Shown piece by piece: positions 32,115-40,468 of a DNA stretch of 64,000 nt. The translations under genes and the position numbers were made by a program. Source of the stretch: Paraburkholderia aspalathi (GTDB taxonomy: Bacteria > Pseudomonadota > Gammaproteobacteria > Burkholderiales > Burkholderiaceae); contig NZ_FPBH01000031.1 of assembly GCF_900116445.1 (NCBI RefSeq), forward strand, positions 60,295 to 124,294, in the 5' to 3' direction. Position 1 is the first letter of the stretch; each line of letters starts with the position of its first letter. The notes under the pieces were generated by a model. It did no database searches. It had not been told where the DNA came from and was given only the letters and a program-made list of their open reading frames with translations.

Positions 32115-33608
32115 ATGTCCCGCAGCCCGCAATCGTCGCGTCCCTTAGTCATTGCCGCAGTCATGGCATCAATGGCGATGGTCGCCATCGAAGCCACCAT
32201 CGTTTCCACCGCCATGCCGCAGATCGTCGCCCAACTCGGCGATCTGCATCTGTATAGCTGGGTCTTTTCGTCGTTCCTGCTGACGCAAACGGCGATGACC
32301 GTGGTGTTCGGCAAGCTTGCCGATCTCTATGGGCGCAAGCCGGTCATACTCGCCGGCATCGCCATCTTTCTGCTTGGCTCGGTACTGGCCGGCTTCGCCT
32401 GGTCTATGCCCGCCATGATCGTGTTCCGCCTGATTCAGGGTGTCGGCGCGGGCGCGATCCAGCCGGTCACGCTGACCGTCGTCGCCGATCTCTATCCGGC
32501 GCGCGAACGCGGCAAGGTGCAAGGCTATCTCGCCAGCGTGTGGGCCATTTCAGCAGTGGTCGGCCCGATGGTGGGCGGCTTCATCATTCACAACATGTCG
32601 TGGGCGTGGATCTTCTGGATGAACGTGCCGATCGGTCTTGCCTCAGCGGCGGGCTTCATCGCGTTCCTGCGCGAATCGGAACGGCATGCGCGTCCGTCGA
32701 TCGACTTCGCGGGCGCGGCGCTATTCATGGCGGCGATCGCGGCACTGATGATGGCGCTGACCTATGCTGGCGACGACGACATCGCCAAGGCATCGCTCGC
32801 GGGTGGCGCGTTCATGCTGTGCCTGCTGTTCTTCGTGTTCCAGGAACGCCGCGCAACCGAGCCGATGATCTCGTTCGCGCTCTGGAGCCGTCGGCCGATT
32901 GCCGCGTGCAATGCAGCAACCGTGCTGTCCGGCATGATCCTGATGGGCTCCACCACCTTCCTACCGATGTATGTTCAGGGCGTGCTGCACCGCTCGCCGG
33001 TGGTTGCCGGTCTTGCGCTCACGATGATGATGGTGGGCTGGCCCGCGGGCGCGACACTCGCGGCGAAGACGTTTCACCGTATCGGCTTGCGGCGCATTCT
33101 GATCGGCGGCAGCGCGTTCATCCCGATTGGCGCGGTGCTGTTGCTGTTCCTGCAGCCTGGCGGCTCGCCGCTTATCGCGGCGTTCGGTTCGCTCATCATG
33201 GGCTTCGGCATGGGCACCTCGAGCGTCAGTTCGCTGGTGCTGATTCAGGAGATCGTCAAGATGGACGAGCGCGGCAGCGCCACCGCATCGAATCTCTTTT
33301 CGCGCAATCTCGGCAGCACGCTCGGCGCGACGCTGTTCGGTGCGGTGCTCAACTTCGGACTCAGTCACTCGAAGGACGTCGCCGTGGTGACGTCCGATCA
33401 GTTGAAGGCGCTGCTGCAGAATCAGGTAGCGAGTCTTGTCGATAGCGACATGATCCGCATGGTGTTGCATCAGTCGCTGCACCTGACCTTCATCTCGATC
33501 TTCGCGATTGCGATTTTTGTGGTCGTGCTGCTGGGCTTCGTGCCGGCGATCAACATCGGGCCGGCGAAGCAGGTGCCGCTTGAAGCGCTCTCGCCGCTTG
33601 AGGACTGA
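32115..33608 (+). CDS. MFS multidrug exporter (DHA2-like)
   Basis: The start at 32115 gives 497 residues; the preceding 47 codons are rejected because they lack membrane or export character. About 14 hydrophobic segments are present, with the MFS motif A GKLADLYGRKPVIL (near 67-80) and the motif C region GPMVGGFIIHNMSWAWIFWMNVPIG typical of EmrB/DHA2 exporters. These extrude drugs or dyes against protons. It has no adjacent periplasmic adaptor gene, so it probably works alone in the inner membrane. It is convergent with the secreted hydrolase gene, with six bases between stops. Confidence 0.93.
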   Translation: MSRSPQSSRPLVIAAVMASMAMVAIEATIVSTAMPQIVAQLGDLHLYSWVFSSFLLTQTAMTVVFGKLADLYGRKPVILAGIAIFLLGSVLAGFAWSMPAMIVFRLIQGVGAGAIQPVTLTVVADLYPARERGKVQGYLASVWAISAVVGPMVGGFIIHNMSWAWIFWMNVPIGLASAAGFIAFLRESERHARPSIDFAGAALFMAAIAALMMALTYAGDDDIAKASLAGGAFMLCLLFFVFQERRATEPMISFALWSRRPIAACNAATVLSGMILMGSTTFLPMYVQGVLHRSPVVAGLALTMMMVGWPAGATLAAKTFHRIGLRRILIGGSAFIPIGAVLLLFLQPGGSPLIAAFGSLIMGFGMGTSSVSSLVLIQEIVKMDERGSATASNLFSRNLGSTLGATLFGAVLNFGLSHSKDVAVVTSDQLKALLQNQVASLVDSDMIRMVLHQSLHLTFISIFAIAIFVVVLLGFVPAINIGPAKQVPLEALSPLED

Positions 33609-33614
33609 GCTTTG

Positions 33615-34739
33615 CTACTCGCCGCCCGCAGGCAACGTGGCGGCGAAAAAATCGATTGCCCGTTGGGCCGTCTGCGCATGGATCGCATCGCGATCGACGC
33701 CCGGATTGTCCATGCACATGCTCGCAAGGTGTTCGACGCCTGCGGGCAAGCAGGTATCGAGAAAGGTATAGTGCGACGCGCCCGGCACCGTCGTGACGGT
33801 TGCCTTCGGCATAAAGCCCGCGATGCGGTGAATGTTGGTGTCCACCGGTGCGGTCACGTCGGCTTCGCCCGCAAGCAGCGACACGGGAATCACGACATCC
33901 GCGAACGAGGTGCTGTCGAATGCCTCGCCCAGTGCCGGCGCGATTGCAAAGACCGCCTTGATGCGCGGGTCGCGATACGAGTCGCCGGCGCGCGCTCGCG
34001 ACTCCTTCGTCTCAGGCGAAAGCGTGGCGAACGTCAAGGCAGGCGCGGCGGGGTCCTCGTGAATTCTGGACGCTTCCGGCGGATGACAGATCGCATCGGC
34101 CTGCGGTGACGAGCAGAAATGCTCGAACGCCGCCAAATCGGTGCGCGCGCCCGCCAGTTCAAGAACCGTATACCCACCAAGTGAGAAGCCCACCGCGCCG
34201 ATCCGCTCCCTGTCGACATGCGGCCCCAGCATCGGATCGGCAAGCACGCCGTCGAGCACCTCGCTTGCGTCCGTGGCGCGTTCCCACCAGAGCATGAAGC
34301 CGTCGCGGGTCATCGGCTCGACTGCGTTGTTACCCGGATGGTTGGTACCGGCGACGATATAGCCTGCGGCGGCCAGCGCCGATGCCAGCCAGTCGAGACT
34401 GTCCGCGGTGCCGCCAGTGCCGTGCGAGAGCACGAGCAGCGGATATTTTGCGCGAGCGATGGACACAGGCGCATCCACGACAGCGGGATGCCCGTGGAAA
34501 AACGGACGACCGTGCGCGCCAATGTCATGCGCGACTTCCGAGAGTGTCAGATCAGCGGGATACCAAATGCTCGTCACCAGCGCCTGCGTCTGCGCCCCAC
34601 GCCAATGACGAGCCGCAGCAGGATGAAAGACACGCGTCGCCTCGCCCACATGCCAGGCGGCCTGATCTCCCGGCGCGGCGGCCGCCGCCGACCACAACGC
34701 CGCCGCGCATGCGAAGGCGGCACAGTAACGACGAAACAT
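33615..34739 (-). CDS. Exported alpha/beta hydrolase
   Basis: 374 residues with a signal peptide (1-22, ending AAA). The alpha/beta-hydrolase core shows an oxyanion motif SHGTGGTADSLDWLA, the nucleophile elbow GFSLGGYTVLEL (Ser near 181), and a closing VPGASHYTFLD with the likely catalytic His. It resembles the PAF-acetylhydrolase/dienelactone-like esterases often annotated as predicted dienelactone hydrolases. The start lies two bases after the AraC-GyrI stop codon, so the two form an operon and the regulator may control this enzyme. Substrate unknown. Confidence 0.87.
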   Translation of the reverse strand: MFRRYCAAFACAAALWSAAAAAPGDQAAWHVGEATRVFHPAAARHWRGAQTQALVTSIWYPADLTLSEVAHDIGAHGRPFFHGHPAVVDAPVSIARAKYPLLVLSHGTGGTADSLDWLASALAAAGYIVAGTNHPGNNAVEPMTRDGFMLWWERATDASEVLDGVLADPMLGPHVDRERIGAVGFSLGGYTVLELAGARTDLAAFEHFCSSPQADAICHPPEASRIHEDPAAPALTFATLSPETKESRARAGDSYRDPRIKAVFAIAPALGEAFDSTSFADVVIPVSLLAGEADVTAPVDTNIHRIAGFMPKATVTTVPGASHYTFLDTCLPAGVEHLASMCMDNPGVDRDAIHAQTAQRAIDFFAATLPAGGE

Positions 34740-34741
34740 GT

Positions 34742-35638
34742 TCAGTCCTTGCGAATGGGGATCATCAGGTCCGTGACGCAGGCGTGCTGCAAACCGGCAA
34801 CCATCAGGTTCCGGTACACCTCAAGGCCCGGACGGTCGTCGTGCGCATAGCCGCTTTGCGGCAGCCAGCCGCCGTAGAGCGCCCGGAAGGTCGGCGCGAT
34901 CAACGCATATGGACCGATCAGCCGATGGACCGCATACAGGCCGCCCTCCACGCGCACCGCCTCGAGTGCCTCGCCCTCCACCGCTCGCGGCACGCGAGGA
35001 GGCGTGGCGACGATGCCGGCGTAGTACTGGAAGCGACCGCTCAGCGCGGGATCGTGCATACAGATGCCGACGCGTTGACCCTTCGTCGAATTCCCTTCGC
35101 TGCGCAGTATGTCCATCAGCGAGCGGTAGGTCTGCCCGATCGTCGCGATGGGTCCATCGTGGCGAAGGCACATGAGATCGATCGGTGCGATCTCGGCGAG
35201 TTCGACCGACGGCAAAACCGACATCTGGCTTTCAGTCGCGGCGGCCTCGCATGGCTCGCTTGTGCGGCGCGCTTTCGACGGTGCGGCGAGGCGTTTCTGC
35301 CGCGCCTTGAATTCGCTCGGCGTGACCCCGGTGAAACCACGAAACGCGCGCGCAAAAGCTTGCGGACTGTTGTAGCCAGCATCGTGCGCGACCGTTGTGA
35401 CCAAAGCAGAGGCATCGGTCAGCCGTTGCGCGGCCTGGGCGAGCCGCAGCCGTTGCACGGTCTCGACCACACTCTCGCCGATCAATGCGCGATAGATGCG
35501 ATGGAAGTGATAGGGCGAGAGATGCGCCACTGCGGCAAGGCTTTCGAGCGTGTGTGGCGCGCCTGGCTCCACCAGGATTGCCTCGATTACGCGGGCAATC
35601 CGTCGACGGTAATCGCGTTCGGTGCTGGGCTTCATCAT
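34742..35638 (-). CDS. AraC-family regulator with GyrI-like effector domain
   Basis: 298 residues. Two AraC helix-turn-helix motifs occupy the N-terminal 110 residues (HTLESLAAVAHLSPYHFHRIYRALIGESV and ALVTTVAHDAGYNSPQAFARAFRGFTGVTPSEFK). A GyrI-like small-molecule-binding domain follows (about 135-298). This order matches the Rob/SoxS-like multidrug-sensing group. It is transcribed just ahead of the alpha/beta hydrolase gene and divergent from nothing obvious; the LysR gene upstream is on the same strand. An ATG one codon in is an equal start. Confidence 0.92.
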   Translation of the reverse strand: MMKPSTERDYRRRIARVIEAILVEPGAPHTLESLAAVAHLSPYHFHRIYRALIGESVVETVQRLRLAQAAQRLTDASALVTTVAHDAGYNSPQAFARAFRGFTGVTPSEFKARQKRLAAPSKARRTSEPCEAAATESQMSVLPSVELAEIAPIDLMCLRHDGPIATIGQTYRSLMDILRSEGNSTKGQRVGICMHDPALSGRFQYYAGIVATPPRVPRAVEGEALEAVRVEGGLYAVHRLIGPYALIAPTFRALYGGWLPQSGYAHDDRPGLEVYRNLMVAGLQHACVTDLMIPIRKD

Positions 35639-35720
35639 CGCGCTAGGATAGCCGCGTCATGGCCGGAAAATGGTGCAGAGCTTGCGAAATTTTCCGGGCG
35701 CGGCGCGCATGGGTCACGCC

Positions 35721-36608
35721 TCAACCACCGTCCCGGCAGAGCCTCACCATCCACGCATAAACCGCGTCCACGGCAGCGGAACGCGCCGGTTGGGCGGAGC
35801 GCATCAGCCAGAGCGGCGCGAGTGGGAAGCCCGGGACCTGCGGCAAGACCTCGACGCGCCCGCTCGTCAATGCATCCCCGGCGGTGAGCCGCGACACCAT
35901 CGCTATGCCCGCTTCCTGCTCGGCTGCCGCCACAAGGATGCGGGGGTCGTCGACCGTCATCGCACGCCGCGTGCGCAAACCACCGCGCCTCAACTCAGGC
36001 AACCACGGGGCCCACTCCGGACGCTGCTCGAGCACCAGCAAAGGCGCCTGCGTCAACACCTCGGGAAAGGACGTCGAATGCAGACGGCGCGCGGTCACGG
36101 GTCCGCAGATAGCGACCGCCTCCTCGTCGAGCAAAGGCTCGCAGATCACTTCGGACGTGCGGATCTCCTTCGCGGAAACGATCAGGTCGACATCGACACG
36201 ATCGATCTCGTTGACCTCGTCCCCGGTAACGAGCCATATCTCGATGTTCGGCATGGCCGCCGTAAATGCCGGCATGCGCGGCATGATCCAGCCCGTCGCG
36301 AACTGCGGCGCGCAATAGATGATCACGGAATCGGGGTTGCCATAGGGCTCGATGCGATCGCGCCCATCCGCGAGGGTCGTCATGGCAGACGTTACGGTCT
36401 GCGCAAATAGCAGACCGGCCGCCGTCAGCGCGACGCCGCGTCCAATCCGCCGGAACAGCGGCACCCCGGCCCACTCCTCGAGTTGCTGTATCTGATGGCT
36501 GATCGCCGACTGGGTCAGCGCGAGTTCTTGCGCCGCGCGCGTGAAGCTGCCGAGGCGCGCGGCGGCGTCGAAAGCGAGCAAGGCCTGCAGAGGGGGAAGT
36601 CTACGCAT
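35721..36608 (-). CDS. LysR-family regulator (GcvA-like)
   Basis: 295 residues from the ATG at 36608 (MRRLPPLQALLAFDAAARLGSFTRAAQELALTQSAISHQIQQLEEW); the extra 36 codons upstream cross the divergent promoter. It has the GcvA-type N-terminal winged helix followed by the effector domain with the typical LFRRIGRGVALTAAGLLFAQ. It is divergent from the agmatinase-PotF pair, 185 bases apart, so those genes are its likely targets. LysR binding sites (T-N11-A) can be placed in the gap but none is unique. Confidence 0.9.
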   Translation of the reverse strand: MRRLPPLQALLAFDAAARLGSFTRAAQELALTQSAISHQIQQLEEWAGVPLFRRIGRGVALTAAGLLFAQTVTSAMTTLADGRDRIEPYGNPDSVIIYCAPQFATGWIMPRMPAFTAAMPNIEIWLVTGDEVNEIDRVDVDLIVSAKEIRTSEVICEPLLDEEAVAICGPVTARRLHSTSFPEVLTQAPLLVLEQRPEWAPWLPELRRGGLRTRRAMTVDDPRILVAAAEQEAGIAMVSRLTAGDALTSGRVEVLPQVPGFPLAPLWLMRSAQPARSAAVDAVYAWMVRLCRDGG

Positions 36609-36792
36609 CGGATCGCCACGGTCAGGGAAGGTATTAGAAATATCGATACTTCCAGCAAGATTCTTCGCTTTTCGCCGGAATATTGCCTCGCAATCATAGC
36701 GCCAGTTGCCCTTCACACGCCTCGTGCCGTTTCTGCAGACATGAGAAATATTTGTGTGACGGCGCTCATTGAAACTGACCGGATTGACGTGT

Positions 36793-37779
36793 ATGACCCT
36801 GAACCTGAACGCTTTGCACCCCGCCTCGACCGCTCCTGCCGCAGGCGCCGACGCGGCCGGCCAACCTCATCCGCCCACCTACGCCGGCGTGCTGTCTTTC
36901 ATGCGCCGGCCCTACACGCGCGATCTCACCGGCGTCGACGTCGCCGTATCGGGCATTCCGCTCGATCTCGCCACGACCTTCCGCCCCGGCACACGCTTCG
37001 GCCCGGCGGGCATGCGCGCCGCCTCCGTGCAACTGGCCGAACTGGGCGCGTTTCCGTGGGGCGTCGACCCGTTCGATCATTTAAACGTGGTCGACTACGG
37101 CGACTGCTGGTTCGACGCCCACAACCCGCTCGGCATTCGCGACGCGATCATCGCCCACGCCCGCGAGATCCTCGCCACGGGCACCCACATGCTGACGCTC
37201 GGCGGCGACCACTACATCACCTACCCGCTGCTGATCGCTCACGCTGAAAAGTACGGCAAGCCGTTGAGCCTGATCCACTTCGACGCGCATTGCGACACGT
37301 GGCCGGACGACAACCCCGATTCGCTCAATCACGGCACGATGTTCTACAAGGCGATCCGTGAAGGGCTGATCGATCCGGCGCGCTCGGTGCAGATCGGCAT
37401 TCGCACCTGGAACGAAGACTTCATGGGCGTGCGCATTCTCGACGCGCCGTGGGTCCATCGCAACGGCACGCAGGCAACCATCGACGAAGTGCTGTCGATT
37501 GTCGGCGATGCGCCCACGTACCTCACGTTCGACATCGACTGTCTCGATCCTGCCTTCGCGCCCGGTACGGGCACGCCGGTGGCAGGTGGCCTGAGCTCGG
37601 CACAGGCGCTGGAAATCGTTCGCGCGCTGGGCGCCGTGAATCTGGTCGGTGCGGACGTGGTGGAGGTGTCGCCGCCCTACGACCACAGCGACGTTACCGC
37701 GCTCGCCGCGGCCCACCTTGCCGCCGACATGTTGTGCCTGATGCGCAATCAGAAACTGCAACGACATCAGCGTATGTAA
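36793..37779 (+). CDS. speB: Agmatinase (ureohydrolase)
   Basis: 328 residues from the ATG at 36793; an ORF start eight codons earlier has no ribosome site. Manganese ligands of the arginase fold are complete: GGDHYITYP (His near 138), HFDAHCDTW (near 161-169) and DIDCLDPAFAPGTGTPV (near 246-262). It hydrolyses agmatine to putrescine and urea. The gene is followed after 42 bases by a PotF-like putrescine-binding protein and is divergent from a LysR regulator. Guanidinobutyrase activity is an alternative in this family, as several Burkholderia and Pseudomonas paralogues take other guanidino compounds. Confidence 0.9.
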   Translation: MTLNLNALHPASTAPAAGADAAGQPHPPTYAGVLSFMRRPYTRDLTGVDVAVSGIPLDLATTFRPGTRFGPAGMRAASVQLAELGAFPWGVDPFDHLNVVDYGDCWFDAHNPLGIRDAIIAHAREILATGTHMLTLGGDHYITYPLLIAHAEKYGKPLSLIHFDAHCDTWPDDNPDSLNHGTMFYKAIREGLIDPARSVQIGIRTWNEDFMGVRILDAPWVHRNGTQATIDEVLSIVGDAPTYLTFDIDCLDPAFAPGTGTPVAGGLSSAQALEIVRALGAVNLVGADVVEVSPPYDHSDVTALAAAHLAADMLCLMRNQKLQRHQRM

Positions 37780-37821
37780 GGCCGCGACCGCTCTCTGTTG
37801 AACCCTCTCTGGACGACAACC

Positions 37822-38937
37822 ATGCCCCACACCTTCATGAAGCCGAGGCCGAGCGCATCGCTGCTGGCAGCGCTGTTGTTCTGCGCATTCGGCACTGCCG
37901 CGCACGCCGACGAAAAGCAGCTCAATCTGTACAACTGGGCCGACTACATCGCGAAAGACACGGTGCCGAACTTCGAGAAAGAGTCCGGCATTCATGTGCA
38001 ATACGATGTCTACGACGGCGACGAAACCTTGCAGGCGAAACTGCTGACGGGTTCTACGGGGTACGACGTCGTGGTGCCGACCTCGAACTTTCTCGCCAAG
38101 CAGATCGAAGCCGGCATCTACCAGAAACTCGACAAATCGAAGCTGCCGAACCTGGTGAACCTCGACCACAATCTGCTCAAGCTGGTCGCCGATGCGGACC
38201 CCGGCAATCAGTACGCGGTGCCGTGGGCATGGGGCACCACGGGGCTCGGCTATAACGTTACACGGGTCAAGAAAATTCTCGGCAACGATGCGCCGCTTGA
38301 TAGCTGGGACATCCTTTTCAAGCCTGAATATCTGAGCAAGCTGAAGACTTGCGGCGTGTCCATACTCGACGCGCCGACCGATGTATTCGCGGTAACGTTG
38401 CACTATCTCGGGCGCGATCCGAGCAGCGTGAATCCGGCCGACTACCAGGCCGCGTACGACGCACTGAAGAAAATCCGTCCGTACATCACGCAGTTCAACG
38501 CGACGAGCTATATCAACGATCTCGCGGGCGACGACATCTGTTTTGCTTTGAGCTGGTCGGGTGACGTGTCGATGGCGAGCCATCGCGCGCGCGAAGCCGG
38601 CAAGAGTTACGAGGTCAAATACTTCATTCCTCAAGGCGGTGCGCCGATCTGGTTCGATATGATGGCGATCCCCAAAGATGCGCCGCATCCGGAGGCAGCG
38701 CTCAACTGGATCAACTACATCGAGCGCCCGGAGGTTCATGCCGGGATCACCAATGAGGTGTTCTATCCGAATGCGGACGCCGCCGCGCGCAAATTCGTGC
38801 GGCCGGAAATTCTCAACGATCCGACCGTGTACCCGCCTGAATCCGTGCTGAAAACACTGTTTCTGCTCAAGCCCTTGCCCGCCCAGATCAAACGTCTGGA
38901 AAGCAGGCTCTGGGCACAGTTGAAGTCAGGGGGATAA
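37822..38937 (+). CDS. potF: Polyamine ABC transporter substrate-binding protein (PotF-like)
   Basis: 371 residues from the ATG at 37822; the frame extends to a TTG at 37798. A signal peptide (1-30, ending AHA) precedes KQLNLYNWADYIAKDTVPNFEKESG, the standard opening of spermidine/putrescine binding proteins. Binding-cleft segments VPWAWGTTGLGYN and LSWSGDVSMA are present. It captures putrescine or a related amine in the periplasm. No PotG/H/I transporter genes follow, since the convergent cobM gene begins 28 bases on, so it must work with a transporter coded elsewhere. Confidence 0.9.
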   Translation: MPHTFMKPRPSASLLAALLFCAFGTAAHADEKQLNLYNWADYIAKDTVPNFEKESGIHVQYDVYDGDETLQAKLLTGSTGYDVVVPTSNFLAKQIEAGIYQKLDKSKLPNLVNLDHNLLKLVADADPGNQYAVPWAWGTTGLGYNVTRVKKILGNDAPLDSWDILFKPEYLSKLKTCGVSILDAPTDVFAVTLHYLGRDPSSVNPADYQAAYDALKKIRPYITQFNATSYINDLAGDDICFALSWSGDVSMASHRAREAGKSYEVKYFIPQGGAPIWFDMMAIPKDAPHPEAALNWINYIERPEVHAGITNEVFYPNADAAARKFVRPEILNDPTVYPPESVLKTLFLLKPLPAQIKRLESRLWAQLKSGG

Positions 38938-38965
38938 GGAATCGGCTGAGCCGGTGGTGTAGGGG

Positions 38966-39694
38966 TCAGCCGCCTTTCGCGTACAACGTCGACTCCGCGA
39001 ATCCTTCGGCCGCCAGCACCTGTCCCACCAGGATCAGCGCAGTCCGCTCGATGTTGGTGGACTGCACTTTGCCGACGATATCGTCGAGCGTGCCGGTGAT
39101 CTTTTCTTCATCCGGCCAGCTGGCGCGATAGATCACCGCGATCGGACACGCGCCGCCGTAATGCGGCCGTAGTTCATCGACGATGCGTGCAAGATGGCGC
39201 ACGCCAAGGTGAATCGCCATCGTCGCGCGATGTCTCGCGAGATCGGCGAGTTGCTCGCCTTCCGGCATGGTCGTTTTGCTTGCGAAGCGCGTGAGGATCA
39301 GCGTCTGCGAAATATTGGGCAAGGTGAGTTCGCAACCGAGTGTTGCTGCGCATGCCGCGGTTGCTGTGACGCCGGGCACGATCTCGTAGGGAATGTCGAG
39401 CTCACGAAGTCTGCGAATCTGCTCGCCGATCGCGCCGTACAAGGACGGGTCGCCGGAATGCACGCGCGCCACGTCCTGGCCTTTGTCGTGTGCGGCCTTG
39501 AGTAAGGCGACGATCTGATCGAGGTCGAGCTCGGCGGTGTTCACGACCTGCTCCGCGCTATGCCCCTCGAGCACAGCGGCCGGCACCAGCGAGCCGGCAT
39601 ACAGGATCACCGGGCAGGTGCGCACAAGGCGTTGCCCTTTCACCGTGATCAGTTCCGGGTCGCCGGGACCCGCGCCGATAAAAAACACCGTCAT
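38966..39694 (-). CDS. cobM: Precorrin-4 C11-methyltransferase
   Basis: 242 residues. The SAM-dependent tetrapyrrole methylase fold is clear: FFIGAGPGDPELITVKGQRLV at the N-terminus, YAGSLVP (near 32-38), HSGDPSLYGAI (near 80-90), and a C-terminal VIYRASWPDEE. It adds the C11 methyl group to precorrin-4, giving precorrin-5. It is the last gene of the leftward operon cobL-cbiD-cobK-cobM, separated from cobK by 51 bases that include a perfect 20-bp palindrome. Confidence 0.94.
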   Translation of the reverse strand: MTVFFIGAGPGDPELITVKGQRLVRTCPVILYAGSLVPAAVLEGHSAEQVVNTAELDLDQIVALLKAAHDKGQDVARVHSGDPSLYGAIGEQIRRLRELDIPYEIVPGVTATAACAATLGCELTLPNISQTLILTRFASKTTMPEGEQLADLARHRATMAIHLGVRHLARIVDELRPHYGGACPIAVIYRASWPDEEKITGTLDDIVGKVQSTNIERTALILVGQVLAAEGFAESTLYAKGG

Positions 39695-39720
39695 TCACTA
39701 CTCCATGATTCGTTTGGCCG

Positions 39721-39740
39721 GCATGTCATGCATGACATGC
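39721..39740. repeat. Perfect 20-bp palindrome between cobK and cobM
   Basis: GCATGTCATGCATGACATGC is its own reverse complement over all 20 bases and fills most of the 51-base gap upstream of cobM. It could be an operator for a dimeric regulator or an RNA hairpin that modulates cobM expression. Confidence 0.75.
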
Positions 39741-39745
39741 GCCAC

Positions 39746-40468
39746 TTAACCTGAGACTTGCAATGCTTCCAGCAAGTCGGCCACGTTTGCAAACTCGCGA
39801 TCGACTGCAGGCAATGCAGGACGCCGCAGCATGACCACCGGCAGGCTACGTTCGCGCGCGACTTCGAGTTTCGCTTCAGTGGCGCTGCCGCCGCTGTTTT
39901 TGCTGACGACGACATCGAATGCTTCGGCGCTGAACAGTGCGCGCTCGCCTTCGAGCGTAAACGGGCCACGTGTCGCCAGAATTCGCGCACGCGGATTGGT
40001 TTCGTTTGCGTCGAGGCAGCGTACCGTCCAGAACTGGTGCTGCGGGATTTCGTCGAGATGCGCGAGCGGTTCGCGGCCGAGTGTGAACAGTGGCCGCTTG
40101 AATGAAGCGAGCGCGATCGTGAGTTCCGTCCAATCGTCGACCATGCGCCAGTCGTCGCCGGCTTGCGGCTGCCATCCCGCGCGACGCAGCGCCCAGCACG
40201 GTACGCGCGCCGCACTGCTCGCTTTCGCGGCATTGGCGCTGATCTGCGCGGCGTACGGATGTGTCGCGTCGATCACGAGACTAATGCGTTGGTCCTCGAT
40301 ATAACGCGCCAACCCTTCACTGCCGCCGAAGCCGCCCACGCGCACCTCGCATGACAGATCGTCCGGCACCTTGCCGAGGCCCGCGAGACTATACACATGC
40401 TCAGGGCCGAGTTGCCTCGCGATACGCAAGGCGTCGCCGGTTCCGCCGAGCAGCAGAATCCTTGTCAT
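39746..40468 (-). CDS. cobK: Precorrin-6A reductase
   Basis: 240 residues. The NAD(P)-binding opening TRILLLGGTGDALRIARQL, the central VIDATHPYAAQISANA (near 72-87) and WRMVDDWTEL match CobK/CbiJ. It reduces the macrocycle of precorrin-6A to precorrin-6B with NADPH. The start overlaps the cbiD stop by four bases (ATGA), so the genes are translationally coupled. The length is typical of the family. Confidence 0.92.
   Translation of the reverse strand: MTRILLLGGTGDALRIARQLGPEHVYSLAGLGKVPDDLSCEVRVGGFGGSEGLARYIEDQRISLVIDATHPYAAQISANAAKASSAARVPCWALRRAGWQPQAGDDWRMVDDWTELTIALASFKRPLFTLGREPLAHLDEIPQHQFWTVRCLDANETNPRARILATRGPFTLEGERALFSAEAFDVVVSKNSGGSATEAKLEVARERSLPVVMLRRPALPAVDREFANVADLLEALQVSG

Noticed and set aside
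34382..35887. 501-codon plus-strand frame
   Set aside because: Crosses the hydrolase, AraC-type and LysR genes on the other strand; low-complexity Arg/Pro/His composition.
37081..38739. 552-codon minus-strand frame opposite agmatinase and potF
   Set aside because: It spans two real genes and their gap and has the Arg/Val/His-rich composition of an antisense shadow.
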